Source: an uncultured Dokdonia sp.
GTDB taxonomy: Bacteria > Bacteroidota > Bacteroidia > Flavobacteriales > Flavobacteriaceae
Length of the DNA stretch: 64,000 nt
Direction: 5' to 3'
NCBI RefSeq assembly: GCF_937910895.1
Contig: NZ_CALEMI010000031.1
Span: forward strand, 25,759-89,758
The notes beneath the pieces are model-generated. The model was not told where the DNA came from, searched no databases, and saw only the letters and a program-made list of their open reading frames with translations. Made by a program: the position numbers and the translations under genes. Every line of letters begins with the position of its first letter. The stretch's first letter is position 1. Below are positions 52,160-62,212 of this stretch, one piece after another.

Positions 52160-55100
52160 TTACTTCTCTTTTTTTAAGAATAGGGGCGTGTTATTGTTAC
52201 GCCCTATGATATAAAAAATTTGATCTTTTATTTTAATTTTTTGGATACTTCGGGAAGCCCCGTTGATATCATAATTTTGATTTGAAAGCGTATTAAAACC
52301 TCCCATTTTATCATTTTTCAAAAATACGCCATGAGACCCATCTAGCCTACCTAATTGCGTACTTATTTCATAGTTGTTCCCTACTAAAAGAGCATCTAAG
52401 AATCCATCTTCATCAAAATCTTCTACCAAGATATCTTGAACGGTAGAGGCTTGTGCCAAAAAGGGCAATTCGTGTGCCAGAAATGTCCCATTTCCTTTGT
52501 TTTCAAAATAGGTCGAAGCAAATAGATAGGCTTCTTTTTTATCAGATGCTTGCAATTTTTCTTTACCTAGGAGTTCCTCTATATCCGCTTTCGCGAAAGC
52601 GTTGTAAGACAGAAACTTTTTGTTGAGTAAAGGCACCTGTTTTACGAGTTCGTCTTTGGTAGCAATCGTGGTTTCTGTACCTTGATAATAATAGGTAACG
52701 ATAGGATCTATTTGATTATTGTCATCAAAGTCGTTACGATATAAGGTAACAGGTTCTTCAGGTGTAGGTTGTAAGCGTGTGTTGAGTCCCCAATTTCCTG
52801 CAATAATATCTTGATCACCATCATTGTCAAAATCGGCGACTTTCAGCGTGTTCCACCATCCGTGGGTGTTTTCTAGTCCAACTGTTTTTTGAAGTGTAAG
52901 CGATGCTCCATCATTTATAAAAACACTAATGGGCATCCAATGTCCAGCGACAATCGCATCAGGATATCCATCACTATTGATGTCTTGCCAAGTAATGTCA
53001 TAAACATTTCCTATATCTTGAAATTCTTTTGAGTATGTAGTTGTGACCTCTTCAAAATGTCCTTTTCCATCATTTTTGAATAGGTATTGTGTGGGTGTCT
53101 TTCCAAATTGATGTGGTACCACATTGGCGGTAATACATAAATCTAAATCTCCGTCTTTGTCTAAATCTACAGCGGTTACCTTAGAGGCATTGATAAAGAT
53201 ATCTTTGAACTGTTCTTGATCTCTTTGAAGTGTGTTTTGCGATGTGATGTATAGTCTAGGTGTTAGCGGTTTTCCAGTTCTAAATTCGTTACCACCACTT
53301 ACAATGAGCAGATCATTCTGTTGATCTCCATTCGCGTCAAAAATAAGCGCGTGAGTATCTTCATTGATTTGTGTGTCGTTGGCGTCAGGTAATTCTTGTG
53401 AGTCGAAATTTCCAGTTTCATCTTGTAACCAAATTTGAGAGGGTTGTCCTTTGGCTCCTAACGTAATGATATCTTCTCTTAGATCATTATTTAAATCTCC
53501 AGTCGTGATATAAGGACCTAAATTGGTACTCGCATACGGAATAAGAGGCGATCGACTAAATTCTATAGATGTGGCATCTTTGTGTTTGAAATCTATAGGT
53601 GAAGGAATATTTGTGATCAAAGGGGGTTGAATTTCTTTTTGATAGTTATACGTGTGTTCTAAAGCATTTCGATAATCAAGCGTAATGGTTTGATCTGCTT
53701 TAATATTTTGAAGTGTTTGATGTTTTCCATCTTGCCAGATAACTTGTAAAGAATCTATTTGTTGATGTGTTCCTACCCCTGCTAATAGCGTTGGAGGACT
53801 TGCCGATAGATAGCCTTGGGTGGTGAAATTTTCAAAAAACTGTTTTTGTTCTTTGGTATATATAGAAACCTTTGCGCCAATTCCTTGTGTGTTTTTATCA
53901 CTTCCTTTAAAACGGATTTTTAAATAGTGTGTGCTACTAGTGTCTTTACGTGTGGTGTTTTCTAATATAAATGCTTTTTGATTTACATTATTTACCACAA
54001 GGTCCAAATCTCCGTCATTATCAAGGTCTGCATAACTAGCTCCATTACTAAAAGAAGCTTGTTCTATTTGCCATTGATCACTTACATCTTCAAATTGAGC
54101 GTTTCCTGTGTTTTTGTAAAAGTAATTGACTGTCTTCTTTTCTGGAAGTTCATCTATAAATGCGAGTTCATCAGGGCTCATTCCTTTTCCGAGTCTTTTT
54201 TGAATACTTTCATTAGAGATGAAATTCACAAAGTCCATATCATTAGTGGCTCCTTGGATTCCATTGGTGATATAGATGTCTTTGTGTCCGTCATTATTAA
54301 AATCTGCAATGAGTGGTGACCAAGACCATTCGGTGGCTGAGATACCACTTAAGAAAGCAGTTTCTGTATAGGTGTCATTCCCTAGATTAAGGTGTAATGT
54401 ATTTTGCATGAACTGCGGTTCATATCCATTACGCAGTTGATTTTGAAAGATAGGGTAATTGTATTCGGCACCAGAGACTTTTAGTGTATGTAGGTCTTCC
54501 GGAAGCATATCTAAAGACATGATATCTGGATGTCCGTCATTATTAATATCTGAAATGGCATTACCCATAGAAAAATGCGAACTATGTCCTAGAGCGGATT
54601 GTGTGGAATTTACTTCTTTAAACGTTTTGTTTTTTTGATTGATATATAAGTAATCGTTTTCAAAGAAATCATTTCCTATGTATATGTCTGGGTATCCATC
54701 ATTATTTATATCTGCCACAGAGATACCAAGACCGTATCCTAATCTACTTTGAAAAATACCAGAGGTATCCGTGACGTCTACAAAGACGCCATTTTGGTTT
54801 TCTAATAGTTTATCTCCGTAAATAGTATCTTTTTGTTTTCTTAGTGCTCCTTTGCCATAATTGCTGTTGGGATGTAATGAGTGATTAAGAATAAAAACAT
54901 CAAGATCTCCATCAGTGTCATAATCAAAAAAGGTAGCTTGAGATGCTAATCCTTCCAACGCTAAACCGTAGTCTTTGGCTTGTTCTTTAAACTGTGGGAT
55001 TCCAGAGGAATCGTTGCCTTGATTCACATATAAGAGATTTGATCCTTTTAAATCTAAATGTCCGCTTACTTTTGAGATGTATATATCAATACGTCCATCA

Positions 55101-55477
55101 TGATTGATATCTACCGTAGTGACTCCAGTAGTCCACCCTTGACTATTGCTGATTCCCGAGGAGGAAGTATTGTTCTCAAATTGTAACTTTCCTTTGTTGA
55201 TGTATAATTGATCTGCTTGTTGATTCGAAGTAAAGTAGATGTCTTCTAATCCATCATTATTAAAATCGGCAATAGCAGTTCCTGCACCGTTGTAGAAATA
55301 GAGGTAGTTTAAAATATTGAGTTCAGGTTTATTTTGAACAGTATTGGAAAAAGAAATACCCGTGTTTGTTGGTTCAACAAACTTTGGTTGAAGTTCTATT
55401 TTTTCTTTACAAGAGATAAAGAATAAGGAACTAACTACTATGACTAAAAGTGGTCTCAATGCGCGTTCAAAATACAA
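52160..55477 (-). CDS. FG-GAP/VCBS repeat lipoprotein with ASPIC/UnbV domain, paralogue 1
   Basis: About 1,105 residues with a lipoprotein signal (RPLLVIVVSSLFFISC). No ATG precedes the signal: the start is TTG at 55477, or a second TTG at 55459 that leaves a tighter signal peptide. Repeats (DFNNDGLEDIYFTS, DINHDGRIDIYISK) and the UnbV domain (GIGAKVSIYTKEQKQFFENF) follow the same order as in paralogues 2 and 3. First gene of a four- to six-gene minus-strand operon. Confidence 0.85.
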   Translation of the reverse strand: MYFERALRPLLVIVVSSLFFISCKEKIELQPKFVEPTNTGISFSNTVQNKPELNILNYLYFYNGAGTAIADFNNDGLEDIYFTSNQQADQLYINKGKLQFENNTSSSGISNSQGWTTGVTTVDINHDGRIDIYISKVSGHLDLKGSNLLYVNQGNDSSGIPQFKEQAKDYGLALEGLASQATFFDYDTDGDLDVFILNHSLHPNSNYGKGALRKQKDTIYGDKLLENQNGVFVDVTDTSGIFQSRLGYGLGISVADINNDGYPDIYIGNDFFENDYLYINQKNKTFKEVNSTQSALGHSSHFSMGNAISDINNDGHPDIMSLDMLPEDLHTLKVSGAEYNYPIFQNQLRNGYEPQFMQNTLHLNLGNDTYTETAFLSGISATEWSWSPLIADFNNDGHKDIYITNGIQGATNDMDFVNFISNESIQKRLGKGMSPDELAFIDELPEKKTVNYFYKNTGNAQFEDVSDQWQIEQASFSNGASYADLDNDGDLDLVVNNVNQKAFILENTTRKDTSSTHYLKIRFKGSDKNTQGIGAKVSIYTKEQKQFFENFTTQGYLSASPPTLLAGVGTHQQIDSLQVIWQDGKHQTLQNIKADQTITLDYRNALEHTYNYQKEIQPPLITNIPSPIDFKHKDATSIEFSRSPLIPYASTNLGPYITTGDLNNDLREDIITLGAKGQPSQIWLQDETGNFDSQELPDANDTQINEDTHALIFDANGDQQNDLLIVSGGNEFRTGKPLTPRLYITSQNTLQRDQEQFKDIFINASKVTAVDLDKDGDLDLCITANVVPHQFGKTPTQYLFKNDGKGHFEEVTTTYSKEFQDIGNVYDITWQDINSDGYPDAIVAGHWMPISVFINDGASLTLQKTVGLENTHGWWNTLKVADFDNDGDQDIIAGNWGLNTRLQPTPEEPVTLYRNDFDDNNQIDPIVTYYYQGTETTIATKDELVKQVPLLNKKFLSYNAFAKADIEELLGKEKLQASDKKEAYLFASTYFENKGNGTFLAHELPFLAQASTVQDILVEDFDEDGFLDALLVGNNYEISTQLGRLDGSHGVFLKNDKMGGFNTLSNQNYDINGASRSIQKIKIKDQIFYIIGRNNNTPLFLKKEK
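52587..52600. repeat. Palindrome inside UnbV paralogue 1
   Basis: Perfect core read as A-F-A-K-A in SYNAFAKADIEELLG. Confidence 0.9.
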
Positions 55478-55649
55478 GTTTACTAAAAGAAAAAGAATAA
55501 TAAAAGTAGTTAAACCTAGGGATAAAGTCTGGAAGTAAAAAATTAAGTTAGATTAGAAAATAACCTTCTAGACAAGTACAAGAAGTGTTCAATAGAACAT
55601 AATTTTAAATTTCCAAGTAAGTTATTGAATATTAGACTTTAACTCTATT

Positions 55650-55727
55650 TGAAAAAGGGAATTTATTCAACTAGCTATTTCAAATTTATTGCTTCGCAAC
55701 GCTATAAAAACAGAATTTCACTAATAA
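55650..55727 (-). repeat. Structured intergenic repeat, copy D (partial)
   Basis: On the minus strand: TTATTAGTGAAATTCTGTTTT, a loop with TTGCGAAG as in copy C, then GAAATAGCTAGTTGAATAAATTCCC. Hairpin 2 is degraded. The rest of the 55478-55779 gap holds the terminator below and AT-rich sequence with nothing else recognised. Confidence 0.6.
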
Positions 55728-55757
55728 AAAAGAGGGTTGAAAAACAACCCTCTTTTT
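55727..55757 (-). terminator. Terminator after susD
   Basis: Thirteen-pair stem AAAAAGAGGGTTG/CAACCCTCTTTTT around a 5-nt A-rich loop, 23 bp past the susD stop. It separates susCD from the UnbV genes. Confidence 0.88.
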
Positions 55758-55779
55758 AAGCTTAATTCAAAGATGAGGT

Positions 55780-57399
55780 TTAATAACCTGGATTTTGAGT
55801 CAAATTAGGGTTTAAGATAACTTGACTTGCTGGAATTGGGAATACATTTAAATTAGTATCACCTACAGCTCCAGGACTCTTAAGTTCCCAGTTTCTAGTA
55901 TATTGTGCGAAACGAATCATATCGTTTCTTCTCCATAATTCTGCATATAATTCACGTCCTCTTTCATCTAATAAATCTTGTTCAGTTACCGCTCCTAATG
56001 GTGCAGCTCCTCTAAGAACACGTAATGCGTTAACTTCTGCAGTAGCATCTCCACCACCACGTAACATCGCTTCAGCTCTCATTAAGTGAGCATCAGAGAA
56101 TCTGAAATAGATTTCGTGTTCTGTAAATCCTCCATAACGAGGGTTGTACTTTTGAAGACGTATTCCTGTAACTTCATTATTATTAATAAGATTTACGTTA
56201 CCATCACCATCTACAAATTGTCTTGTAAATGATAAAGGAGCACCTACACGGTCTTGTAGTGCAGCTCCATCGATCTCATATTGTTGTCCTATTAAGAATC
56301 CAAATCCTACAGCTGAACCAGCTTCAAAACCTGGGAAATTTCCAGACTCTGTAGTTCCAGGTGCTCCTGTAAAAGGAACTCCTTCAGTAGGAACAAATCC
56401 ACGACGCTCTTCTTGACCACTACCAGGTACGTTTATATTAGGATCTCCTTCAAATAGATCATAGTATTCTGCAAGTGTTGAGAATCCATTCCATCCTCCT
56501 CCAGCAATTTCTGGAGCTTGGTTATAATGTAATCCATTCCAAATTCTATTTCCTACACCAGTAGGTAAGAACCAGATAGTTTCTGCATCTAACTCATTTC
56601 TGAAAACATCAAAGTATCCGCTTACTAAACCGTAACCTTCTCCTTCTATGTCATTCACTAAAGATACTACTTGATTCATATCAGCACCATCAGGTGATGT
56701 ACCAAGGTAGACATGCTTATTTAAAAGCACTTTAGCTAATAAGTAACGAGCAGCTGCTTTTGAACCTCTTGCGTGGTTAGATGTATTATCTCCAATTCCT
56801 GACCCTGGTGCAAGTGCGGGTAAATTAGCAATCGCTGTGTTAAGATCAGATACAATTAAATCTATAGCTTCTTGTCCTCTTAAAACCGCAGGATCTTCTA
56901 ATAAAGATGCTTCTGGATCACGAAAAGGAACTTGTCCAAAATTATCTAATACTACAAATGTTCCTAGTGCTCTTAAGAAATGAGCATCTCCTAGTTGAGC
57001 AGGTGTTGCATTAGAGAGTGGAGAAATTACTTGCGTTGCAGCAAAGTGAGTTTGGTTCCACTGGTTCCATACGTTAAGAATAAAAGCATGTTCAGTAGTC
57101 CAGTTGTGTTGATGTAACTGTCTCCAGATACCATTATCTCCCCAGTCAGATCCACGTGTTGGGATAAGTGCTGCGTCTGTAGTAACTTCACTCAAAGCAA
57201 ATAAATTTGCTTGATCTCCTACTTGTCCATTAAGACTATTGTAAATATTCTGGATAAAGGAATCTGGATCTTCAACTCCTTCAAAACCAGCAGCAGTGAT
57301 CAGAGAGTCTGTCTCTTCAACTTCTAGATCAGTACAAGATGTGATAACACCAAGTGCTAACATACCAAGTAATACTCTAAGTTTAAATGTGTGTTTCAT
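55780..57399 (-). CDS. susD: RagB/SusD family nutrient-binding lipoprotein
   Basis: 539 residues. Lipoprotein signal with Cys22 (LLGMLALGVITSC). TPR-like N-terminal half (FIQNIYNSLNGQVGDQANLF...LNVWNQWNQTHFAA) and the conserved C-terminal RAEAMLRGGGDATAEVNALRVLRG and DERGRELYAELWRRNDMIRF segments. It forms the lid over the SusC channel encoded 18 bp upstream. No glycoside hydrolase is nearby, so the ligand need not be a polysaccharide. Confidence 0.95.
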   Translation of the reverse strand: MKHTFKLRVLLGMLALGVITSCTDLEVEETDSLITAAGFEGVEDPDSFIQNIYNSLNGQVGDQANLFALSEVTTDAALIPTRGSDWGDNGIWRQLHQHNWTTEHAFILNVWNQWNQTHFAATQVISPLSNATPAQLGDAHFLRALGTFVVLDNFGQVPFRDPEASLLEDPAVLRGQEAIDLIVSDLNTAIANLPALAPGSGIGDNTSNHARGSKAAARYLLAKVLLNKHVYLGTSPDGADMNQVVSLVNDIEGEGYGLVSGYFDVFRNELDAETIWFLPTGVGNRIWNGLHYNQAPEIAGGGWNGFSTLAEYYDLFEGDPNINVPGSGQEERRGFVPTEGVPFTGAPGTTESGNFPGFEAGSAVGFGFLIGQQYEIDGAALQDRVGAPLSFTRQFVDGDGNVNLINNNEVTGIRLQKYNPRYGGFTEHEIYFRFSDAHLMRAEAMLRGGGDATAEVNALRVLRGAAPLGAVTEQDLLDERGRELYAELWRRNDMIRFAQYTRNWELKSPGAVGDTNLNVFPIPASQVILNPNLTQNPGY

Positions 57400-57417
57400 A
57401 GTTTCTATTTTTTTTAA

Positions 57418-60400
57418 TTAAAATCGTGCATTAAGACCTAATGTAAATGTTCTTGCTCTAGGAACAGCAACATAATCAATTCCTGCTGTAGGAATATTTG
57501 ACGCATTGATCTGTCCTGTGCTAACTGAAACTTCTGGATCTAATCCACTATAGTCAGTGATTAAGAATAAGTTTTGTCCTGTAAGAGATAGTCTTAAAGA
57601 GTCAAATAATCCTTCACCACTTAATGGCCAATTATATCCTAAAGAAAGCGTTTGTAAACGTATAAAATCTCCATCTTCTAGGAATCTAGTTGAAACTGCG
57701 GTTGATGCAGCTCCATCTTCTCCACTTGTAAGAACATCTTGCGTTACGTTTTTACTAATAGCTAATCCACCTGCAGTAAAGAAGGCGTTGTCTGTAGCGT
57801 TATACACAGAGAATCCAAATTGTCCAGTGAAATAGGTAGAAAGGTCAAATCTCTTATAGCGGAAATTTAATGATAAACCAGAAGTAATTTCTGGTACTGC
57901 ATTTTTACCTACAAATTTCTTGTCAGAATCAGGATCACCTACACCATCTCCATTTACATCTTCATAAGTTGGAAAGCCATCAGCATCAAAACCTGTAAAT
58001 TCAGCAAGGAAGAATGAGAATAAAGGCTCACCAGCTTGAAGACGTTGTGCAAACGCTCCTGTTAACCCATTACCATTAATAGCTCCTGTGTCAATAACTT
58101 GATCTGTATCTTGTACTTCGTTTTGATTATATGCAATATTGAAAGCTGCAGAGAATCCCCAATCATCAGTATCTACAAAATCATAATTTAAAGCTAGTTC
58201 AACTCCTTGGTTGATTACTACACCATCTGTAAGATTTCTAAAAATCGTAGGGATGTTAGATGAAGACGGAGCAGCAAGAGCACTATTTAATAATAGATCA
58301 GATGTTTCTTTACGATATATGTTGAAGCTACCATTAAAACGATCGTTGTTAAATCCAAAATCGATTCCAACATTAAAATCTAATGTTTCCTCCCATTTAA
58401 GATCTGGGTTTGTATTACCATTTACAAGAGTTCCTGGACGTGTTACGGTAAGGTCATTGGTAATACCTCCACCAGCAAAACGTTCTGTTCTAATAAACTG
58501 TGCATAACCTAAACCTTCTTGGCTACCTACAATACCAGCTCCAAGACGAAGTTTTAATGTAGATATGTTATCTCCCACAAAATCTTCTTCATGCATTTGC
58601 CAAGCAAAAGCACCAGAAGGGAAGTATCCGTATTGGTTTTCAGATCCAAAAGTTGAAGATCCATCCGCTCTAAATGTTCCTGTAAATAAATATTTATCAG
58701 CAATCGTATAATTTGCTCTTACAAAGAACGATTGAAGTTCATCAGTATTATCAAAGGTATCTCCAACAAAGGCTGACATGGTTCTGTTAAATCCAGCAGG
58801 TAAAAGATCGGTGTCACTAATTTCTGGGAATAAACGGTTGACGTAAGAATCATTGGTTCCATATCCAAACTGTTGAAAAGACCCTTCAATAACACCACTT
58901 GCGGCATTATAAGTATCCTCTAACTGAGTTAAAATGGTTTCTAAGTCCGCTGTGTTGAAACCAGCACCTTCTGCAAATACACCTCTTCTGTCAAATTCTT
59001 GATAAGAAAAACCTCCAACTATAGATAATTTAGAATTTGAAAATTCTTTATTGTAAGATAATGTAGCTTCTAATAATGAGTTGTCTTGAGTAAAGGTATT
59101 ATAGTTTCCTCTTCCAATACCAGACACACCATTAAGTCCAACAACATTGCCCGAAAAAGCAGAGGCTGTTTGAGATTCAAGCTGATCGTATCCTACGGTT
59201 ACTTTTGCGCTAAACTCATCTGTGATTTTATAGTCTGCAGATAAGTTTAATAACACTCTATCAGAATTAGATAATCCTTTAAAATTGGCAAGTAAACTCG
59301 CTGGGTTTAATACGTTATTTCCAGGATTAAAGTCAGGATCAGAAGGAATCGTTGGGTTTCCAGAGATAGAAGCTCCAATTAAATCTCCAGTTGATCCAGC
59401 GGTACCAGAAATAGGAGCTAAGTTGTCATTTACTCTAGACAAAGACCCTTGAAACGCTAGCGTTAATTTATCATCAAAAAATCTATGCTGTGCATTTAAA
59501 CGACCAGCAATACGCTCTTGGGATTGCGTTTCAATAATACCGTTGGTATTACTGTATCCAAATGAAGCTCTTAGGTTACCGCCTGTGTAACTTTTAGAAT
59601 AACTTAAATCTGTATTTCTTGAATAAGCAGTACGTGTAAGAAAATCTTGCCAATCAGTATCTCCTCCAAAGTCTGCAGCAGCAGGATCATTTCCGATACC
59701 TTCAACAGCACTTAAAAATTCATTTCTATTTAACAGGTCATATTCATCTGCAGTAACACTTGTACTTACCGACGTGTTTAACTCCCAAGTTCCTTTAGAA
59801 TTTCCTCTACCACCTTTGGTCTGTATAATGATAACACCGTTAGCACCACGAGATCCGTAAATTGCGGTAGCAGATGCATCTTTTAAGATAGAAATACTTT
59901 CAATGTCATTAGGATTAATGAAACTTAATGGATTTCTTGAATTACCTCCTCCAATTCCTGGAGTGTTGGCAGTTGGTGCACCCGATGATGTTAATGGAAC
60001 ACCATCAACTACAAATAAAGGATTGTTTCCTGAACGGATAGAGTTTGACCCTCTAATACGTACAACTACGCTTCCTCCTGGCTCTCCAGAAGCTTCAGAA
60101 ATCTGAACCCCAGCAGTTTTACCTTGAATTAATTGCTCTGGTGATTGGATAACACCTCGGTTAAATTCTTCCGAAGTAACAGCTGCTACAGATCCTGTGG
60201 CATCTTTAATTGTTGTTGTTCCATATCCAATGAGTACTACTTCATCAAGAGCATTGTCTGTAGATAGCGTTGCATTTACTGTGCTTCTTCCTGCTACGGC
60301 AATTTCTTGCGGAGTGTATCCCACATAACTAAATACGAGTATAGCATCACTTGCTACATTATTGAGAGTGTAGTTACCGTCAAAGTCGGTAGTAGCACCA

Positions 60401-60546
60401 TTTTGAGTGCCTTTTACAATTACGTTTGCACCCGGTAGAGGACCACTTTCCTCGGTCACTGTTCCAGACACTGTCTGGGCAGTTGAAATTCCCGCAAAGA
60501 GAACCGCGACAAACAGCAGCATACTTTTAAGTAATACTTTCTTCAT
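57418..60546 (-). CDS. susC: SusC/RagA family TonB-linked outer-membrane protein
   Basis: 1,042 residues. Signal peptide (1-23), CarboxypepD_reg-like domain (SGTVTEESGPLPGANVIVKG, about 27-100), plug domain with SPEQLIQGKTAGVQISEASG and the LFVVDGVPL motif (about 135-190), followed by a 22-strand-type barrel ending LGLNARF. Together with SusD it imports a large ligand using TonB energy. A LacI-like palindrome lies 118 bp upstream. Confidence 0.96.
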   Translation of the reverse strand: MKKVLLKSMLLFVAVLFAGISTAQTVSGTVTEESGPLPGANVIVKGTQNGATTDFDGNYTLNNVASDAILVFSYVGYTPQEIAVAGRSTVNATLSTDNALDEVVLIGYGTTTIKDATGSVAAVTSEEFNRGVIQSPEQLIQGKTAGVQISEASGEPGGSVVVRIRGSNSIRSGNNPLFVVDGVPLTSSGAPTANTPGIGGGNSRNPLSFINPNDIESISILKDASATAIYGSRGANGVIIIQTKGGRGNSKGTWELNTSVSTSVTADEYDLLNRNEFLSAVEGIGNDPAAADFGGDTDWQDFLTRTAYSRNTDLSYSKSYTGGNLRASFGYSNTNGIIETQSQERIAGRLNAQHRFFDDKLTLAFQGSLSRVNDNLAPISGTAGSTGDLIGASISGNPTIPSDPDFNPGNNVLNPASLLANFKGLSNSDRVLLNLSADYKITDEFSAKVTVGYDQLESQTASAFSGNVVGLNGVSGIGRGNYNTFTQDNSLLEATLSYNKEFSNSKLSIVGGFSYQEFDRRGVFAEGAGFNTADLETILTQLEDTYNAASGVIEGSFQQFGYGTNDSYVNRLFPEISDTDLLPAGFNRTMSAFVGDTFDNTDELQSFFVRANYTIADKYLFTGTFRADGSSTFGSENQYGYFPSGAFAWQMHEEDFVGDNISTLKLRLGAGIVGSQEGLGYAQFIRTERFAGGGITNDLTVTRPGTLVNGNTNPDLKWEETLDFNVGIDFGFNNDRFNGSFNIYRKETSDLLLNSALAAPSSSNIPTIFRNLTDGVVINQGVELALNYDFVDTDDWGFSAAFNIAYNQNEVQDTDQVIDTGAINGNGLTGAFAQRLQAGEPLFSFFLAEFTGFDADGFPTYEDVNGDGVGDPDSDKKFVGKNAVPEITSGLSLNFRYKRFDLSTYFTGQFGFSVYNATDNAFFTAGGLAISKNVTQDVLTSGEDGAASTAVSTRFLEDGDFIRLQTLSLGYNWPLSGEGLFDSLRLSLTGQNLFLITDYSGLDPEVSVSTGQINASNIPTAGIDYVAVPRARTFTLGLNARF

Positions 60547-60663
60547 AAGATTCTTGTTTAAAATTAGTTTGCTTAGTTTTAAAATTTAGTGTTTTATTCA
60601 CTTTATAAGCGCCTAATTTATGTAAAATTTACGTTAAATCAATAGGAATACAACGTTAAAGTT

Positions 60664-60679
60664 ACGAAAACGTTTTCGT
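60664..60679. promoter_or_regulatory. 16-bp palindrome, putative LacI-type operator upstream of susC
   Basis: ACGAAAACGTTTTCGT, perfect and with a central CG like LacI/GalR operators, in the 364-bp divergent region between susC and the flavoprotein gene. Nothing else distinctive was seen in that region besides the TATATTTG box at 60889. Confidence 0.5.
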
Positions 60680-60888
60680 GTTTAAAAGCCTTTTTATCTA
60701 GTTTTATGCTAAATTTAGAACACTTTTTTTGATAAGTCAGTAAAAAGGAGTGCTTGTAATTGTCAAAAGTGTAATGGATTATAGTCTTTTGTAAAATGCA
60801 ACTGATTTGTAAATAGTTATAAAATTTAGATAAAAAGTAAATCAAATTTTTTAAATGAATTACAGCATATACTTCAATATTTGAAAAG

Positions 60889-60896
60889 TATATTTG
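60889..60896 (+). promoter_or_regulatory. Probable -7 box of the flavoprotein gene
   Basis: TATATTTG, 14 bp before the TTG start codon, so the message would be almost leaderless. Confidence 0.5.
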
Positions 60897-60910
60897 CATA
60901 AAACACATTT

Positions 60911-62137
60911 TTGGAAACAATACCAACACATCAAAATATCATCATTATTGGAGGAGGAGCAGCAGGTTTTTTTACGGCAATCAATACTGCCTCTAGATGT
61001 CCAGATACCTCTATTTTGATTTTAGAAAGAGGAAAAGAAGTGTTGACAAAAGTTCGTATTTCTGGAGGCGGTAGATGTAATGTTACCCACGCTGAATTTG
61101 TTCCAAAAGAATTATCGAAAAACTACCCTCGCGGAGAAAAAGAACTCTTAGGGCCTTTCCATACATTTATGACAGGAGACACGATCGCTTGGTTTGAAGA
61201 TCGTGGCGTTGCTTTAAAAATAGAAGAAGATGGCCGGATGTTTCCCGTTTCTGACTCTTCAATAACTATTATTGATTGTTTTTTAAAAGAGGCGGATCAA
61301 TTAGGAATCACGGTTTCTAAAAATCATTCTGTTCAAAAAATAAGTAAAATGGATGATTTGTGGTTTTTAGAAACTTCCCAAAATAATTTTACGTGCGACG
61401 CCCTTGTGATCGCTACGGGGAGTAATCCAAAAGTATGGAAGCTTTTAGAAAACCTTGGACATACACTTACACCTGCGGTCCCTTCTTTGTTTACATTTAA
61501 TAGCAAAGATATTCGTATTAAAGACTTGATGGGATTGTCAAAAGAAGCGTCTGTTGAGATTGTAGGGACAAAATTACGTTCTGAAGGACCGTTGCTTATT
61601 ACACATTGGGGGTTGAGTGGTCCAGGAATTTTAAAACTTTCTGCTTGGGGAGCGAGAGAACTAGCAGCAATGAACTATCATTTTACAATAAGAGTAAATT
61701 GGTTGTTGGACAAATCTGTAGATGAGACAATGGAGGACTTGATGAGTCTTAAAAATAAATTTGCAAAGCAGTCACCTCATACCTATGCACAATTTGACTT
61801 GCCTAAAAGACTTTGGCAAAACCTACTTATAGCTTCTGGTATTACAGAAGGAACTAAATGGGCAGATCTTACTAAAAACCAATTGTTGTCTTTAAGTACA
61901 GAACTTACGTGTGGTCTGTATGAAATCAAAGGAAAAAGTACTTTTAAAGAAGAGTTTGTCACTGCTGGAGGTATTCATCTTAAAGAAATTAATTTCAAAA
62001 CCTTTGAAAGCAAGTTGCATCCTAATCTTTATCTAGCGGGTGAAGTCCTCAATATAGATGCGATCACAGGAGGGTTTAATTTTCAAAACGCATGGACTGG
62101 TGGTTATGTGATAGCACAAGCCATTGCTGCTAAATAA
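60911..62137 (+). CDS. BaiN/HI0933-like FAD-dependent oxidoreductase
   Basis: 408 residues. Rossmann dinucleotide motif IIIGGGAAGFFTAI (about 11-24), the family hallmark VRISGGGRCNVTHAE (about 49-63), and C-terminal VTAGGIHLKEINFKTFESKLHPNLYLAGEVLNIDAITGGFNFQNAW. Members are flavin reductases of unsettled substrate. Translation starts at TTG (60911); no in-frame ATG exists before the FAD motif. Confidence 0.9.
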   Translation: METIPTHQNIIIIGGGAAGFFTAINTASRCPDTSILILERGKEVLTKVRISGGGRCNVTHAEFVPKELSKNYPRGEKELLGPFHTFMTGDTIAWFEDRGVALKIEEDGRMFPVSDSSITIIDCFLKEADQLGITVSKNHSVQKISKMDDLWFLETSQNNFTCDALVIATGSNPKVWKLLENLGHTLTPAVPSLFTFNSKDIRIKDLMGLSKEASVEIVGTKLRSEGPLLITHWGLSGPGILKLSAWGARELAAMNYHFTIRVNWLLDKSVDETMEDLMSLKNKFAKQSPHTYAQFDLPKRLWQNLLIASGITEGTKWADLTKNQLLSLSTELTCGLYEIKGKSTFKEEFVTAGGIHLKEINFKTFESKLHPNLYLAGEVLNIDAITGGFNFQNAWTGGYVIAQAIAAK

Positions 62138-62173
62138 GTATATCCATTGTATAACGGAACTTTTGCTGAGTCC

Positions 62174-62187
62174 GCTTTCGCGAAAGC
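62174..62187. repeat. Palindrome between flavoprotein and tspO
   Basis: Perfect core in the 75-bp gap between two converging genes. Confidence 0.9.
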
Positions 62188-62212
62188 ATAAAAAAGAAAA
62201 ATCAAAGGCGAA

